Assembly: GCA_949372755.1 (NCBI GenBank)
Contig: CASIBO010000001.1
Span: 475,775 to 539,774 of the forward strand
DNA length: 64,000 nucleotides
From: UBA9926 sp018645765
Lineage (GTDB): Bacteria; Pseudomonadota; Gammaproteobacteria; Pseudomonadales; Azotimanducaceae
Direction of reading: 5' to 3'
Shown here in pieces: positions 16,814 through 24,626 of the stretch. Both the position numbers and the translations under genes were made by a program. The notes under the pieces were generated by a model. That model saw only the letters and a list, made by a program, of their open reading frames with translations, ran no database searches and had not been told where the DNA came from. Each line of letters starts with the position of its first letter. The first letter of the stretch is position 1.

Positions 16814-18862
16814 TTAATGCACAAAATTATTGTCATCGTTAGATGCGCTGTACCAAATAGGCGACGACCATGCTCGCTCCTGGATAGTCGCCGGTAAATC
16901 CGGGCGACGTTGTTCTCCAGACCGAATGGCGTCCCAGGTCGACCAGCGGCACACAGGGTTTTCCAGTACGCGCACATAATAGAAGGCTTCTTGGGCTGGC
17001 ACAAAATTAGGGTCTTGCCATAATGTTTTCAGTTCGCTCGCGCCTACATTGGCGGTTCTCGAGCAGTCATCCAGATTCACTTTTGCGCCGTTGTCAGGGC
17101 AGCGGTGGGTATTTGTATCGACACTCAGGCCGTCGGAGCAGGCGACATCATAAACCTGCTCCCGATGTTCGCCGTCTTGCAGCCAGCCTTTAATGATTTG
17201 AACGCGTTGTAGTTGTGCGGTGTTTGGATCTTGCACCGCCCAGGTTAAAAATGTGGGCCGACGGTCTGCGTCGACATGCAATGTGCCGCCCATGGTGACC
17301 CCGCTTTTGTATGCGATACTGATCAAGTCTCGACTGGTTAACTCCACTTTATCGAGCTCGTAACCGGCAAAAAAACGTACCTTGATGCGAGTACCGCTGG
17401 TGGCGAAGGTTTCCTTGCGGCGCAGCGCATCGTAGATGGCTTCACGGGTATTCTCTTCTGCCCATACCCCGGCAATGCCAGAGGCCCCCCAGAACTTGTA
17501 GCCAGGAAAGTTAAGGTAAGTTTTACCATCAACCTCCTCGACCATGTCGGGCATCGCAAGTTTAACCAAGGTGCCGTAGAGAAAGCTTGCAGGAATTGAG
17601 CCCCTCTGTTCTGGGGTGGCGTCCATTATGCTGACTTTGCCGAAGTAATTGTCCTCTTCCAATGGCGCCGCTGCCGTATGTGTATCGCTGGAACCGATGA
17701 CACCGAACTTGTAGGGGTTGGCGTCAATGTTTGCTGCAGTGGCAAGGCCCCGTTGCCACGCATCGCGTACGTAGCCACCCGGGGCAACGCTGGGCAAGGC
17801 TGTGGCGACGCGCAGGGGGTAGATTTCGAAATCGGCCCATTCGTCAGTCGGTGACAGTAATGGGTGAGTGTCGGATGTGCCCTTGATCTGCGTGATTTCG
17901 ACCAGAGGTTCATTGCGCATGCGCTGTTCGGCGTATTCCCGGTCGATGGTGTTCCCTGCCCAGTCAGTAAACGCGAACATGGCACCGTTGGAACCGTTGC
18001 TGTTGTGGGGAATCGCCAAGCTTTCTATGCCTTGCTCGCGCAGGCCGTCCATCCAGTGCCAAAGCCCCTCGGGATTAATACTGTTCAATCGGGAGAAAGG
18101 CACCGCGGGTAACTTGTCTGTACCGCGAAAGACTATATTGCGGTGAAGGTTCCCTGATTCCTCGGTAGAGGTTGTGTATTCATAGGCTGCAAAGGTGGTG
18201 AACTGACCAGGCCGATAAGCTTCGTTTGCCGCATAAACGGTTTCGACCCACGCGGATTTGCTGACACTGTTGATAACATCACTGTTGAAGGTTCCATCGA
18301 GTAGGTTGGCCACAACATCACTGCGGAAATTGTTGAAGATAAGATTTCTTTTCGCGATATCGAACAAGCCGCCATCGACCGAGTCATTGATACCGTGATA
18401 GGACTTTGACAGCTCGTAATCTGAGAACGCCGTGTTGGTGTCTGCCGCCTCGTTAATCAGTCCCAGCATCTGCGCATGGTCCGTCACCGCGTAGAAATCC
18501 AGCGGCTGTGCCAGTTGTACTTCAAATCCGCTGGGGTGCATGATTGCCTCGCCCTGCGCGTAGCGATAGGCGTCTGCCGGTGTGGCGGTGGTGCCAAAAC
18601 CAGCGGCATCAAAGGAGAGAGCCGTATGTACGTGCAGGTCGCCAAAGTAAGCATTTCGATCCGCATTGAACTCTTGGCCATCTGGATTTATCTGAGGCGG
18701 GGCGGGAAATGAGATGATTTCATTGTCTGCCGGAATAACTGCGTTCGTAGTGCGAAGATACTGATTGGCCTCATGGCGCTTTTGCGCCTGGTCGCCGGAG
18801 CAGGCACTGATTAATGCAATAGCCGTTAACACACCAGTACTGTAAATCACTCGAAACAACAT
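16814..18862 (-). CDS. DUF3604 lipoprotein (copy 2)
   Basis: A 682-aa DUF3604 protein with a lipoprotein signal (lipobox LISAC, C21), so it is membrane-tethered outside the cytoplasm. It shares with copy 1 the motifs YFGDLHVHTALSFDA, YAVTDHAQM, LHRNIVFRG, IPHNSNGSNG and GSSDTHTAAA, and an almost superposable C-terminal block ending ATIQERAWSSPIWY. The two paralogues differ in anchoring (lipid versus helix). It is the first gene of a leftward operon with the sulfatase. A divergent promoter with paired operator-like boxes separates it from the DUF1254 gene. Function is unknown; a metal-dependent hydrolase acting beside the sulfatase is a reasonable guess. Confidence 0.85.
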   Translation of the reverse strand: MLFRVIYSTGVLTAIALISACSGDQAQKRHEANQYLRTTNAVIPADNEIISFPAPPQINPDGQEFNADRNAYFGDLHVHTALSFDAAGFGTTATPADAYRYAQGEAIMHPSGFEVQLAQPLDFYAVTDHAQMLGLINEAADTNTAFSDYELSKSYHGINDSVDGGLFDIAKRNLIFNNFRSDVVANLLDGTFNSDVINSVSKSAWVETVYAANEAYRPGQFTTFAAYEYTTSTEESGNLHRNIVFRGTDKLPAVPFSRLNSINPEGLWHWMDGLREQGIESLAIPHNSNGSNGAMFAFTDWAGNTIDREYAEQRMRNEPLVEITQIKGTSDTHPLLSPTDEWADFEIYPLRVATALPSVAPGGYVRDAWQRGLATAANIDANPYKFGVIGSSDTHTAAAPLEEDNYFGKVSIMDATPEQRGSIPASFLYGTLVKLAMPDMVEEVDGKTYLNFPGYKFWGASGIAGVWAEENTREAIYDALRRKETFATSGTRIKVRFFAGYELDKVELTSRDLISIAYKSGVTMGGTLHVDADRRPTFLTWAVQDPNTAQLQRVQIIKGWLQDGEHREQVYDVACSDGLSVDTNTHRCPDNGAKVNLDDCSRTANVGASELKTLWQDPNFVPAQEAFYYVRVLENPVCRWSTWDAIRSGEQRRPDLPATIQERAWSSPIWYSASNDDNNFVH

Positions 18863-19031
18863 GAAATCCCTCTGCCTGTTTCCCTCTGTTCGTTTATGTG
18901 TCGTATCAGTTGGGTACGAATTTCTATTAGGTTCTAAAGTCGTTGCTTTTAAGAAGGGCCTTAGCCTCCGGCTGAGGGCCTATCGCCAGCAGCCCGCACC
19001 AGAAACTAGTATATGAGGCTTGGTCTAGCGG

Positions 19032-19134
19032 CTATGTATCATTTGCGGACGCGGCATCTATCCATCAGGAGTCAAAAGGTGTAGTGGCTAGCAGAGGAGG
19101 TGAAACTGACGGGATGTCCGAAAATGATACATAG
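19032..19134. promoter_or_regulatory. Inverted pair of operator-like boxes, DUF3604/DUF1254 promoter region
   Basis: The minus-strand box GTCCGCAAATGATACATAG is at 19032-19050 and the plus-strand box TGTCCGAAAATGATACATAG at 19115-19134. Centres are about 84 bp apart, close to eight helical turns. Orientation and sequence match the pair at 12757-12890. The rest of the 18863-19192 interval holds no gene. Confidence 0.7.
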
Positions 19135-19192
19135 ATTTCGGTCCCAGAGATTATGAGTTTCTCACTTGGTAGGGATAGGGGTAGAGACAAAA

Positions 19193-20656
19193 ATGCAATT
19201 AAGGCCGATAAAAGCGCTGACTTCCCTGGTCGTGGTCTTAGCCCTAGCTGGCGGCAGTTACTGGCAGATCAACTTCAATAAAGACTGGCGTGAACAATAT
19301 GCCTACACCAAAGGTGTGGACGCACTGATTTACGCGTTTCCCTATTATTTGAACACAGTGCTTCGCTATAAGTGGAGTCAGCCTGAAGCGCCAGAGGGTC
19401 AGCAAGTACCGGTGGACGCGGTAAACAAGTTTTGGCATGCGACGTTTGTAGATCCCAAAAATTATCGAGACGGTGGCGCGCCGAATGCCGATACGCTCTA
19501 TTCACCAGCCTGGGTATACGCGAAAGAACAGCCGATCATTATTACGGTACCGGAGATTCCAGGTAATCGTTATTTTGCGATTGAATTGGCGGGTTTTGAT
19601 TCAGACAACTTTGCTTATATCAGCAAGCGCCTCCACGGCAATAGTGGTGGAAACTACGCCATCGTGCCCCCGAATTGGCAGGGAGATTTACCTGAAGATG
19701 TGGAGTTTGTAGCTCATAATCCTACGCCCTGGTTTTATGCGATGGCCAGAATTTATGCTGACTTCAATGACCCTAGTGATCAGGCGGAGGTAGCGGCGAT
19801 CCAGGCAAAAATGCAGATTGTGGGCTTGAGTGACTGGGGTAAAGAAAATCCACCCAGGCCTGCGCACCCGCCTGTTCCGGATGTCGGCGATCTGAGTGAA
19901 GTATTACTTGAAACCGATGTGGTTAGTTACCTTAAGAAAATGGTGATGTCTGACCCTTTGTCTTTCTGGAATAACATCAATCGCGCGATGACCGTCAATG
20001 GTGTACCGGAGCGTGATCAGCGCTATTTGAAAGATTGGGCCGAGTTACATATTGGGCCGAATCAGGATGTATCCCAGGCTGAGGACAATGAGCAAGCCGG
20101 CTTAGCCAAGGCGGTGTTCGATGGCATCATGATCATGCGCGCCCATGCCACCCCTGAAGAGAACAAGGTCAACGGTTGGGGTGTGCCACCAGTGGGCTTC
20201 GGGCGCTCCGGGGTTCACGGAAATTTTTATATCCGCGGAGCCATTCAGTCGATGCGGGGCATCGTCGCCAATGATGCAGAAGAAGCCATGTATATGGCCA
20301 GGGCTAAAGATCAGAACGGCGACAGCATTACCAGCGAGCATACTTACGAACTCCACTTCCCGTCGGGACAAACTCCGCCAGCAAGGTATTTCTGGTCACT
20401 CACCGTTTACGACCAGGACGCCAACCTTATGCTTAATGACTATGACCGCTATGCCATCAGCGGCAACTCAGAAGACTTGATCTACGAAGACGATGGCAGC
20501 TTGCGGATTCTGATCGGTGGCAAGCCTCCGGAGGGAATGGCTGGCAACTGGTTGCCGGCCGGTGAGTCTTTCACTCGAGTTAATTTAAGAGTCTATGGCC
20601 CTGAGAAAGCAATGATTGAGCGAACCTGGAAACCGCCTCAGTTGAAGCGGCTTTAA
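19193..20656 (+). CDS. DUF1254/DUF1214 domain protein, exported
   Basis: A 487-aa protein with an N-terminal signal or anchor helix (LTSLVVVLALAGGSYW), an N-terminal DUF1254 domain (DALIYAFPYYLNTVLRYKW, PNADTLYSPAWVY, NRYFAIELAGF) and a C-terminal DUF1214 domain (ARYFWSLTVYD near residue 395, then GNWLPAG). The biochemical role is unknown; such genes are common in marine and aromatic-degrading bacteria. The longer frame starts with TTG at 19166, but the ATG at 19193 precedes the signal peptide directly and has GGGTAGAGA upstream. It is the first gene after an operator-paired promoter and is followed by the FAD-dependent protein on the same strand. Confidence 0.82.
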   Translation: MQLRPIKALTSLVVVLALAGGSYWQINFNKDWREQYAYTKGVDALIYAFPYYLNTVLRYKWSQPEAPEGQQVPVDAVNKFWHATFVDPKNYRDGGAPNADTLYSPAWVYAKEQPIIITVPEIPGNRYFAIELAGFDSDNFAYISKRLHGNSGGNYAIVPPNWQGDLPEDVEFVAHNPTPWFYAMARIYADFNDPSDQAEVAAIQAKMQIVGLSDWGKENPPRPAHPPVPDVGDLSEVLLETDVVSYLKKMVMSDPLSFWNNINRAMTVNGVPERDQRYLKDWAELHIGPNQDVSQAEDNEQAGLAKAVFDGIMIMRAHATPEENKVNGWGVPPVGFGRSGVHGNFYIRGAIQSMRGIVANDAEEAMYMARAKDQNGDSITSEHTYELHFPSGQTPPARYFWSLTVYDQDANLMLNDYDRYAISGNSEDLIYEDDGSLRILIGGKPPEGMAGNWLPAGESFTRVNLRVYGPEKAMIERTWKPPQLKRL

Positions 20657-20728
20657 CGATGCCACGCAATACGAATAGGCCCTAGGGCGACAAAGAAAAC
20701 ACAATTGACTGAAATCCTGCAGGACCAC

Positions 20729-20748
20729 GCCTGATCCTCGCCGATCTG
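20729..20748 (+). pseudogene. Tiny fragment of a DUF3604 3' end
   Basis: The sequence gcctgatcctcgccgatctg matches the last codons of the DUF3604 gene at about 15000 (gcatggtcctcgccgatctg) with 2 differences. In the same frame it reads A-stop-SSPI-stop, where both tryptophan codons have become TGA. It lies between the DUF1254 and FAD-protein genes. Short length keeps confidence moderate, but a second DUF3604 fragment flanks the other side of the FAD-protein gene. Confidence 0.45.
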
Positions 20749-20785
20749 AAGCGAAGTAAACCTGGCTTAATCGAGGAGACTTATC

Positions 20786-22177
20786 ATGGAAAAAGTTAAG
20801 ACCGACTATCTGGTCATTGGCTGTGGCGCCGTGGCTATGTCATTCGTTGATACGATGCTGGACGAATCCGATGCTAGTTTCGTCATCGTTGATAATCATC
20901 ATGCTCCTGGTGGGCACTGGAATGATGCATATCCATTTGTTCGATTGCATCAGCCTTCTCATTTCTATGGGGTCGCATCGACCGCACTCGGCAACAAACA
21001 AAAAGATACCGTGGGTTCCAATGCTGGTTATTACGAACTCGCCAGTGGTGCGGAAGTACAAAGCTATTTTGAACAGGTGATGCGCCAGCGGTTTCTGCCT
21101 TCTGGGAGAGTCCAATATTTCCCAATGTGTGAATACGAAGGCAATAACAAATTTACCAATACCCTCTCTGGTGATAGCTATGAAGTTGAGGTAATAAAGC
21201 GCGTCGTTGATAGTACTTATTTCAAAACCTCTGTTCCTTCCCGTCACATCAAGAATTATCGAGTGGACAACGATGTGACTTGTGTAGCACCAAACCAACT
21301 CCCGAATCTTGCTGCCGGGTTTAGCCAATATTGCGTTGTTGGCGCTGGTAAGACCGCCATGGACGCGGCTGTCTGGTTGCTGGATAACCACTGTGCGGCA
21401 GAGCGAGTCAGTTGGGTTTGCCCAAGACAATCATGGCTTATCAACCGCAATGTGACCCAGGCTAGCGTCGACTTCTTCGAGGAATCAATCGGTGGCTTCG
21501 CGAATCAAGTGGAAGCCATTGCCAATGCTGAATCGGTAGACGATCTGTTCGATCGCCTCGAGGCCTGTGGTTACATGCTGCGCATTGATCAGAGTCAACG
21601 ACCGACCATGTTCCACTTTGCGACGATTTCTCTTGGAGAAGTTGAACAACTCAGGAAAATCTCCAATGTGATATCCGATGGTCGAGTAACGAAAATTAGT
21701 GCGGGACAGTTGTCCTTTGCTAATGGCAACAAACTGGAAATGGCTCCTGACACGCTTTATATAGACTGCACCGCTTCTGCAGTGGATTTCACCTCCTCCC
21801 AATCGCGGCCGGTATTCGAGGATAAATTACTCACCATTCAGGGGTTGCGGATGCCCAACCTTTGCCTTAGCGCCGCGATTAGCGCATACGCGGAAGCGAA
21901 CTACGAGGATGATGAAACCCGCAATCGACTTTGTCAGCCGGTGATGGTGCCTAATGACCCAGCTGGATTCGTTAAGACCACACTTGGCAATATGATGAAT
22001 CAAGCAACTTGGTCAGGTGAACCAGGGTTGTCTAAATTTATCGCCAGGAATCGATTGGATGCTTTTTTAGAGGTTATTAGTCAGGCTGACCTCAGCACGG
22101 AGGCCAATCAGGCTATCATGAACAAACTCGGGACTCATCTCGGACAGGCGATGGCCAATCTGCAGAAGCTAGCTTAA
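20786..22177 (+). CDS. NAD(P)/FAD-dependent oxidoreductase
   Basis: A 463-aa flavoprotein with an N-terminal Rossmann motif (DYLVIGCGAVAMSFVD), a GGHWNDAYPFVRLHQ segment like flavin monooxygenases, and a second dinucleotide-binding motif (YCVVGAGKTAMDAAVWLL, near residue 180). This arrangement fits a flavin-containing monooxygenase-like or pyridine-nucleotide oxidoreductase fold, but it lacks the Baeyer-Villiger fingerprint. The Shine-Dalgarno GAGGAG lies 8 nt upstream. It is bracketed by fragments of a DUF3604 3' end and is the last gene before the right end of the 14-kb island. The substrate is unknown. Confidence 0.8.
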   Translation: MEKVKTDYLVIGCGAVAMSFVDTMLDESDASFVIVDNHHAPGGHWNDAYPFVRLHQPSHFYGVASTALGNKQKDTVGSNAGYYELASGAEVQSYFEQVMRQRFLPSGRVQYFPMCEYEGNNKFTNTLSGDSYEVEVIKRVVDSTYFKTSVPSRHIKNYRVDNDVTCVAPNQLPNLAAGFSQYCVVGAGKTAMDAAVWLLDNHCAAERVSWVCPRQSWLINRNVTQASVDFFEESIGGFANQVEAIANAESVDDLFDRLEACGYMLRIDQSQRPTMFHFATISLGEVEQLRKISNVISDGRVTKISAGQLSFANGNKLEMAPDTLYIDCTASAVDFTSSQSRPVFEDKLLTIQGLRMPNLCLSAAISAYAEANYEDDETRNRLCQPVMVPNDPAGFVKTTLGNMMNQATWSGEPGLSKFIARNRLDAFLEVISQADLSTEANQAIMNKLGTHLGQAMANLQKLA

Positions 22178-22287
22178 GAGTAGCGGCAAAACCCAATAGC
22201 TGAACATTGCTCACTTTCTTATGAATTTCCTGAATTTCATTAGTCTTCTCGAAACAACTCAGTTAATGGGCGGTCATTACCCATTTG

Positions 22288-22361
22288 GCGCGACTCGGAT
22301 TACGATCCGAATTAAAGTGCCTTTTTCTACGTGCGCGTGTTAATGAACCCGACCTATACGC
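22288..22361 (+). pseudogene. Fragment of a third DUF3604 gene
   Basis: About 74 bp nearly identical to 14851-14925 inside DUF3604 copy 1. In frame it reads DSDYDPN-stop-SAFFYVRVLMNPT, against DPDYDPNQSAFYYVRVLMNPT in the intact gene; the glutamine codon is now TAA. No other part of the gene remains nearby. It shows that the island once held, or recombined with, another DUF3604 copy. Confidence 0.75.
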
Positions 22362-22462
22362 TGCTCAACTCGCTGGGGGTTCCAAAGGTTAACGCTTAGC
22401 ACGCATACACGATACTTATGATGCGCAGTAGTCGCTACCGTTTGTAACTTCGCTTGTAAAAA

Positions 22463-22484
22463 AGCCCCAAAAACGGGGCTCTTT
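22463..22484. terminator. Rho-independent terminator, right end of the 14-kb island
   Basis: Stem agcccc/ggggct with loop aaaaac, preceded by an A-tract and followed by cttt, so it could work in both directions. It closes the rightward transcripts of the FAD-protein gene before the att region. The 18-mer terminal repeat follows at 22482-22499. Confidence 0.65.
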
Positions 22485-22541
22485 GTAACTTCTTTGCAAC
22501 TCGCAAACACATATAAATCAATAGGTTAGAGCCACCCTACT

Positions 22542-22568
22542 ACTCCCACTCAATAGTCGCTGGTTTAC
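22542..22568 (-). repeat. guaA 3'-end repeat (putative att), copy 4
   Basis: Plus strand actcccactcaatagtcgctggtttac. The minus strand reads K-P-A-T-I-E-W-E then TAG, one proline short of native GuaA K-P-P-A-T-I-E-W-E. It is the longest match to the guaA end among the outlying copies and separates the 14-kb island from the small ABM cassette. Confidence 0.82.
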
Positions 22569-22748
22569 AAACCCTTATGTAGCAAGGGTTTGCGAGGGGC
22601 AAATCTGTCTTTACAACATTTTTACAACATTTGTGGTTTGTTTCTGTGTGTCTCACTATCTTAATATCCTTGTAGTATCAGTAGTTTAGCATTTCTGTTG
22701 TTGTAAAGTTTACAACGCTTTATGTAGCAAGGGTTTGCGAGTGGCAAA
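22564..22748 (+). repeat. Pair of 40-bp hairpin-containing direct repeats
   Basis: 22564-22603 and 22709-22748 agree at 36 of 40 positions (core atgtagcaagggtttgcgag). The first holds a perfect 8-bp stem aaaccctt/aagggttt; in the second the stem has one mismatch. Tandem ttacaacatt units lie between them. They sit 3' of the ABM gene in its reading direction, so they may act as a terminator, as recombination arm sites, or both. Confidence 0.55.
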
Positions 22749-22762
22749 ACAGAGTTTACAAG

Positions 22763-23041
22763 TCATTCTTCGCACCTCTTGCTGTAAAACCTTTCCACAT
22801 TTTTGCTAACGGCACCCCAATCACTTATTTTGGTTCTTGCTTGATGTAAATTGAATGCGTCATTATCTAAAAACTTTTCGAAAACATGAAAAATACATTC
22901 ATCGCTATCATCTTGCGTTACATCAAATTCCAAACAACCATCTTCATTCAAAGTATGTTCAATATGTTCATTTAACTTATTCTTAATGGTTTCTAATTCT
23001 TCATAAGGAACCCTAATGTATCCCTCTAATATCACAGCCAT
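22763..23041 (-). CDS. Antibiotic-biosynthesis-monooxygenase (ABM) domain protein
   Basis: A 92-aa single-domain ABM/YgiN-like protein: an EGYIRVPYEELETIK start, central GCLEFDVTQDD and IFHVFEKFLDNDAFNLHQ are typical of dimeric ferredoxin-like folds with quinol- or polyketide-oxidising or heme-degrading activities. The chosen ATG lies one nucleotide after the guaA stop (TAA-A-ATG), so it should be translationally coupled to guaA and needs no promoter. A longer frame runs back into guaA antisense-independent sequence and lacks support. Low GC and the flanking guaA-end repeat at 22542 mark it as the newest or guaA-proximal cassette of the array. Confidence 0.78.
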   Translation of the reverse strand: MAVILEGYIRVPYEELETIKNKLNEHIEHTLNEDGCLEFDVTQDDSDECIFHVFEKFLDNDAFNLHQARTKISDWGAVSKNVERFYSKRCEE

Positions 23042-23042
23042 T

Positions 23043-24626
23043 TTATTCCCACTCAATCGTGGCTGGCGGTTTACTTGAAATGTCATAGGTGACCCTGGAG
23101 ATCCCGCTGATCTCATTAATAATCCGACTCGAGACTCGCTCCAAGAACTCATAGGGCAGTCGTGCGGACCGCGCCGTCATAAAATCGATCGTCTCGACCG
23201 CGCGCAATGCAATCACATACTCATACCGCCGGGCATCACCCACCACGCCCACTGATTTGACTGGTAAAAACACCGCAAAGGCCTGACTCACTTGGTTATA
23301 AAGGTCAGCATTCCTGAGCTCTTCAATATAAATGGCATCGGCGCGGCGCAAGAGGTCTGCATAGGCCTCAGTCACCTCCCCGAGTATTCGAACGCCCAAA
23401 CCCGGACCGGGGAACGGGTGCCGAAAGACCATTTCCTTGGATAATCCGACGGCGATTCCGATTTTTCGGACTTCGTCCTTAAACAGCTCACGCAGCGGCT
23501 CTACCAGCTCCAGTTTCATGTCTTCAGGAAGGCCGCCTACATTATGGTGAGACTTGATCACATGGGCCTTACCATCTTTGGTCCCGGCCGATTCGATCAC
23601 ATCCGGATAGATCGTGCCTTGGGCCAAGAAGTCAGCATCTTGGATTTTTGCTGATTCTTCATCGAACACTTCAATAAAGGTATTACCAATGATTTTGCGT
23701 TTTGCTTCTGGATCTGTGATCCCTTTTAACTTTGACAGAAAACGTTCGGCCGCATCGACCCGGATAACCTTGATCGGTAGCTCATTTTTCGCGGCCAAGT
23801 CCATCATGGCCATTACCTGATCGCCCTCTTCTAATCGCAGCAACCCGTTATCGACAAAGACACAGGTCAGTTGCTCCCCAATAGCGCGGGCCAGCAACGC
23901 CGCAACAACAGAGGAGTCAACGCCACCCGACAAGCCTAAGATCACGTTGCGCGCGCCCACTTGCCGGCGAACATTCGTGATGATGTCTTCAACGATATTG
24001 GCCGGCGTCCAGCTACCACGGCAGTTGCAACTGGCTTTGAGAAAACGGTCTAAAATTTCACCGCCCTGGGGCGTGTGTTGCACCTCAGGATGAAATTGCA
24101 GCCCATAAAGCTGACGGGACTCATCGCTCATCGCCGCGACCGGGCAGCTTTCGGTCTTGGCCAGCACTGCGAACCCCGCGGGAACTTCAACCACCTGATC
24201 GCCATGACTCATCCAAACATCAAGCTCGCTTGCCCCGTCTTCAAGGCCGCTAAAAATCAACGATTCTTGGCGCAAAGTAACCTGAGCATGACCAAACTCA
24301 TGCTTTTCAGCCGCCTCAACCCGGCCACCCAACTGCTGCGCCATGGTTTGCATGCCATAACAAATCCCCAGAACCGGCAATCCTAGCTCGAAAATAAAAC
24401 TCGGCGCCGCCAAAGTATCCTGTGCTGTAACGGACTCTGGCCCACCCGAAAGAATGACGCCCCGCGGCGATAATGCCTTGACGCTGTCTTCGGTGATCGA
24501 AATCGGGTGGATCTCACAATAAACCCCTAGCTCCCTAACCCGCCTTGCGATGAGCTGTGTGTATTGCGAGCCAAAATCAAGGATAAGTATTTTGTCGTCA
24601 TGGATGTCTGCTGTTGGGGAAGTCAT
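23043..24626 (-). CDS. guaA: GMP synthase (glutamine-hydrolysing)
   Basis: A 527-aa two-domain enzyme making GMP from XMP, ATP and glutamine. The class I amidotransferase triad is C89 (GICYGMQ), H179 and E181 (FHPEVQH). The ATP-pyrophosphatase loop SGGVDSS is at residues 233-239, and the C-terminal dimerisation and XMP-binding domain ends SKPPATIEWE. The 3' end (23043-23060) is the attachment-like sequence copied four more times to the left. No guaB lies next to it, unlike the common guaB-guaA order; the upstream gene diverges. The gene is intact despite the array at its 3' end. Confidence 0.97.
   Translation of the reverse strand: MTSPTADIHDDKILILDFGSQYTQLIARRVRELGVYCEIHPISITEDSVKALSPRGVILSGGPESVTAQDTLAAPSFIFELGLPVLGICYGMQTMAQQLGGRVEAAEKHEFGHAQVTLRQESLIFSGLEDGASELDVWMSHGDQVVEVPAGFAVLAKTESCPVAAMSDESRQLYGLQFHPEVQHTPQGGEILDRFLKASCNCRGSWTPANIVEDIITNVRRQVGARNVILGLSGGVDSSVVAALLARAIGEQLTCVFVDNGLLRLEEGDQVMAMMDLAAKNELPIKVIRVDAAERFLSKLKGITDPEAKRKIIGNTFIEVFDEESAKIQDADFLAQGTIYPDVIESAGTKDGKAHVIKSHHNVGGLPEDMKLELVEPLRELFKDEVRKIGIAVGLSKEMVFRHPFPGPGLGVRILGEVTEAYADLLRRADAIYIEELRNADLYNQVSQAFAVFLPVKSVGVVGDARRYEYVIALRAVETIDFMTARSARLPYEFLERVSSRIINEISGISRVTYDISSKPPATIEWE

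Noticed and set aside
6066..23060. Composite transposon or IS-mediated origin of the accessory region
   Set aside because: No transposase, no terminal inverted repeats at the boundaries, and the boundary sequence is the guaA coding end, which points to site-specific integration.
23043..23152. Longer start (23152) for the ABM-domain gene
   Set aside because: The extra 37 residues are the guaA 3' end read in another frame on the same strand; the family domain begins at the ATG at 23041.
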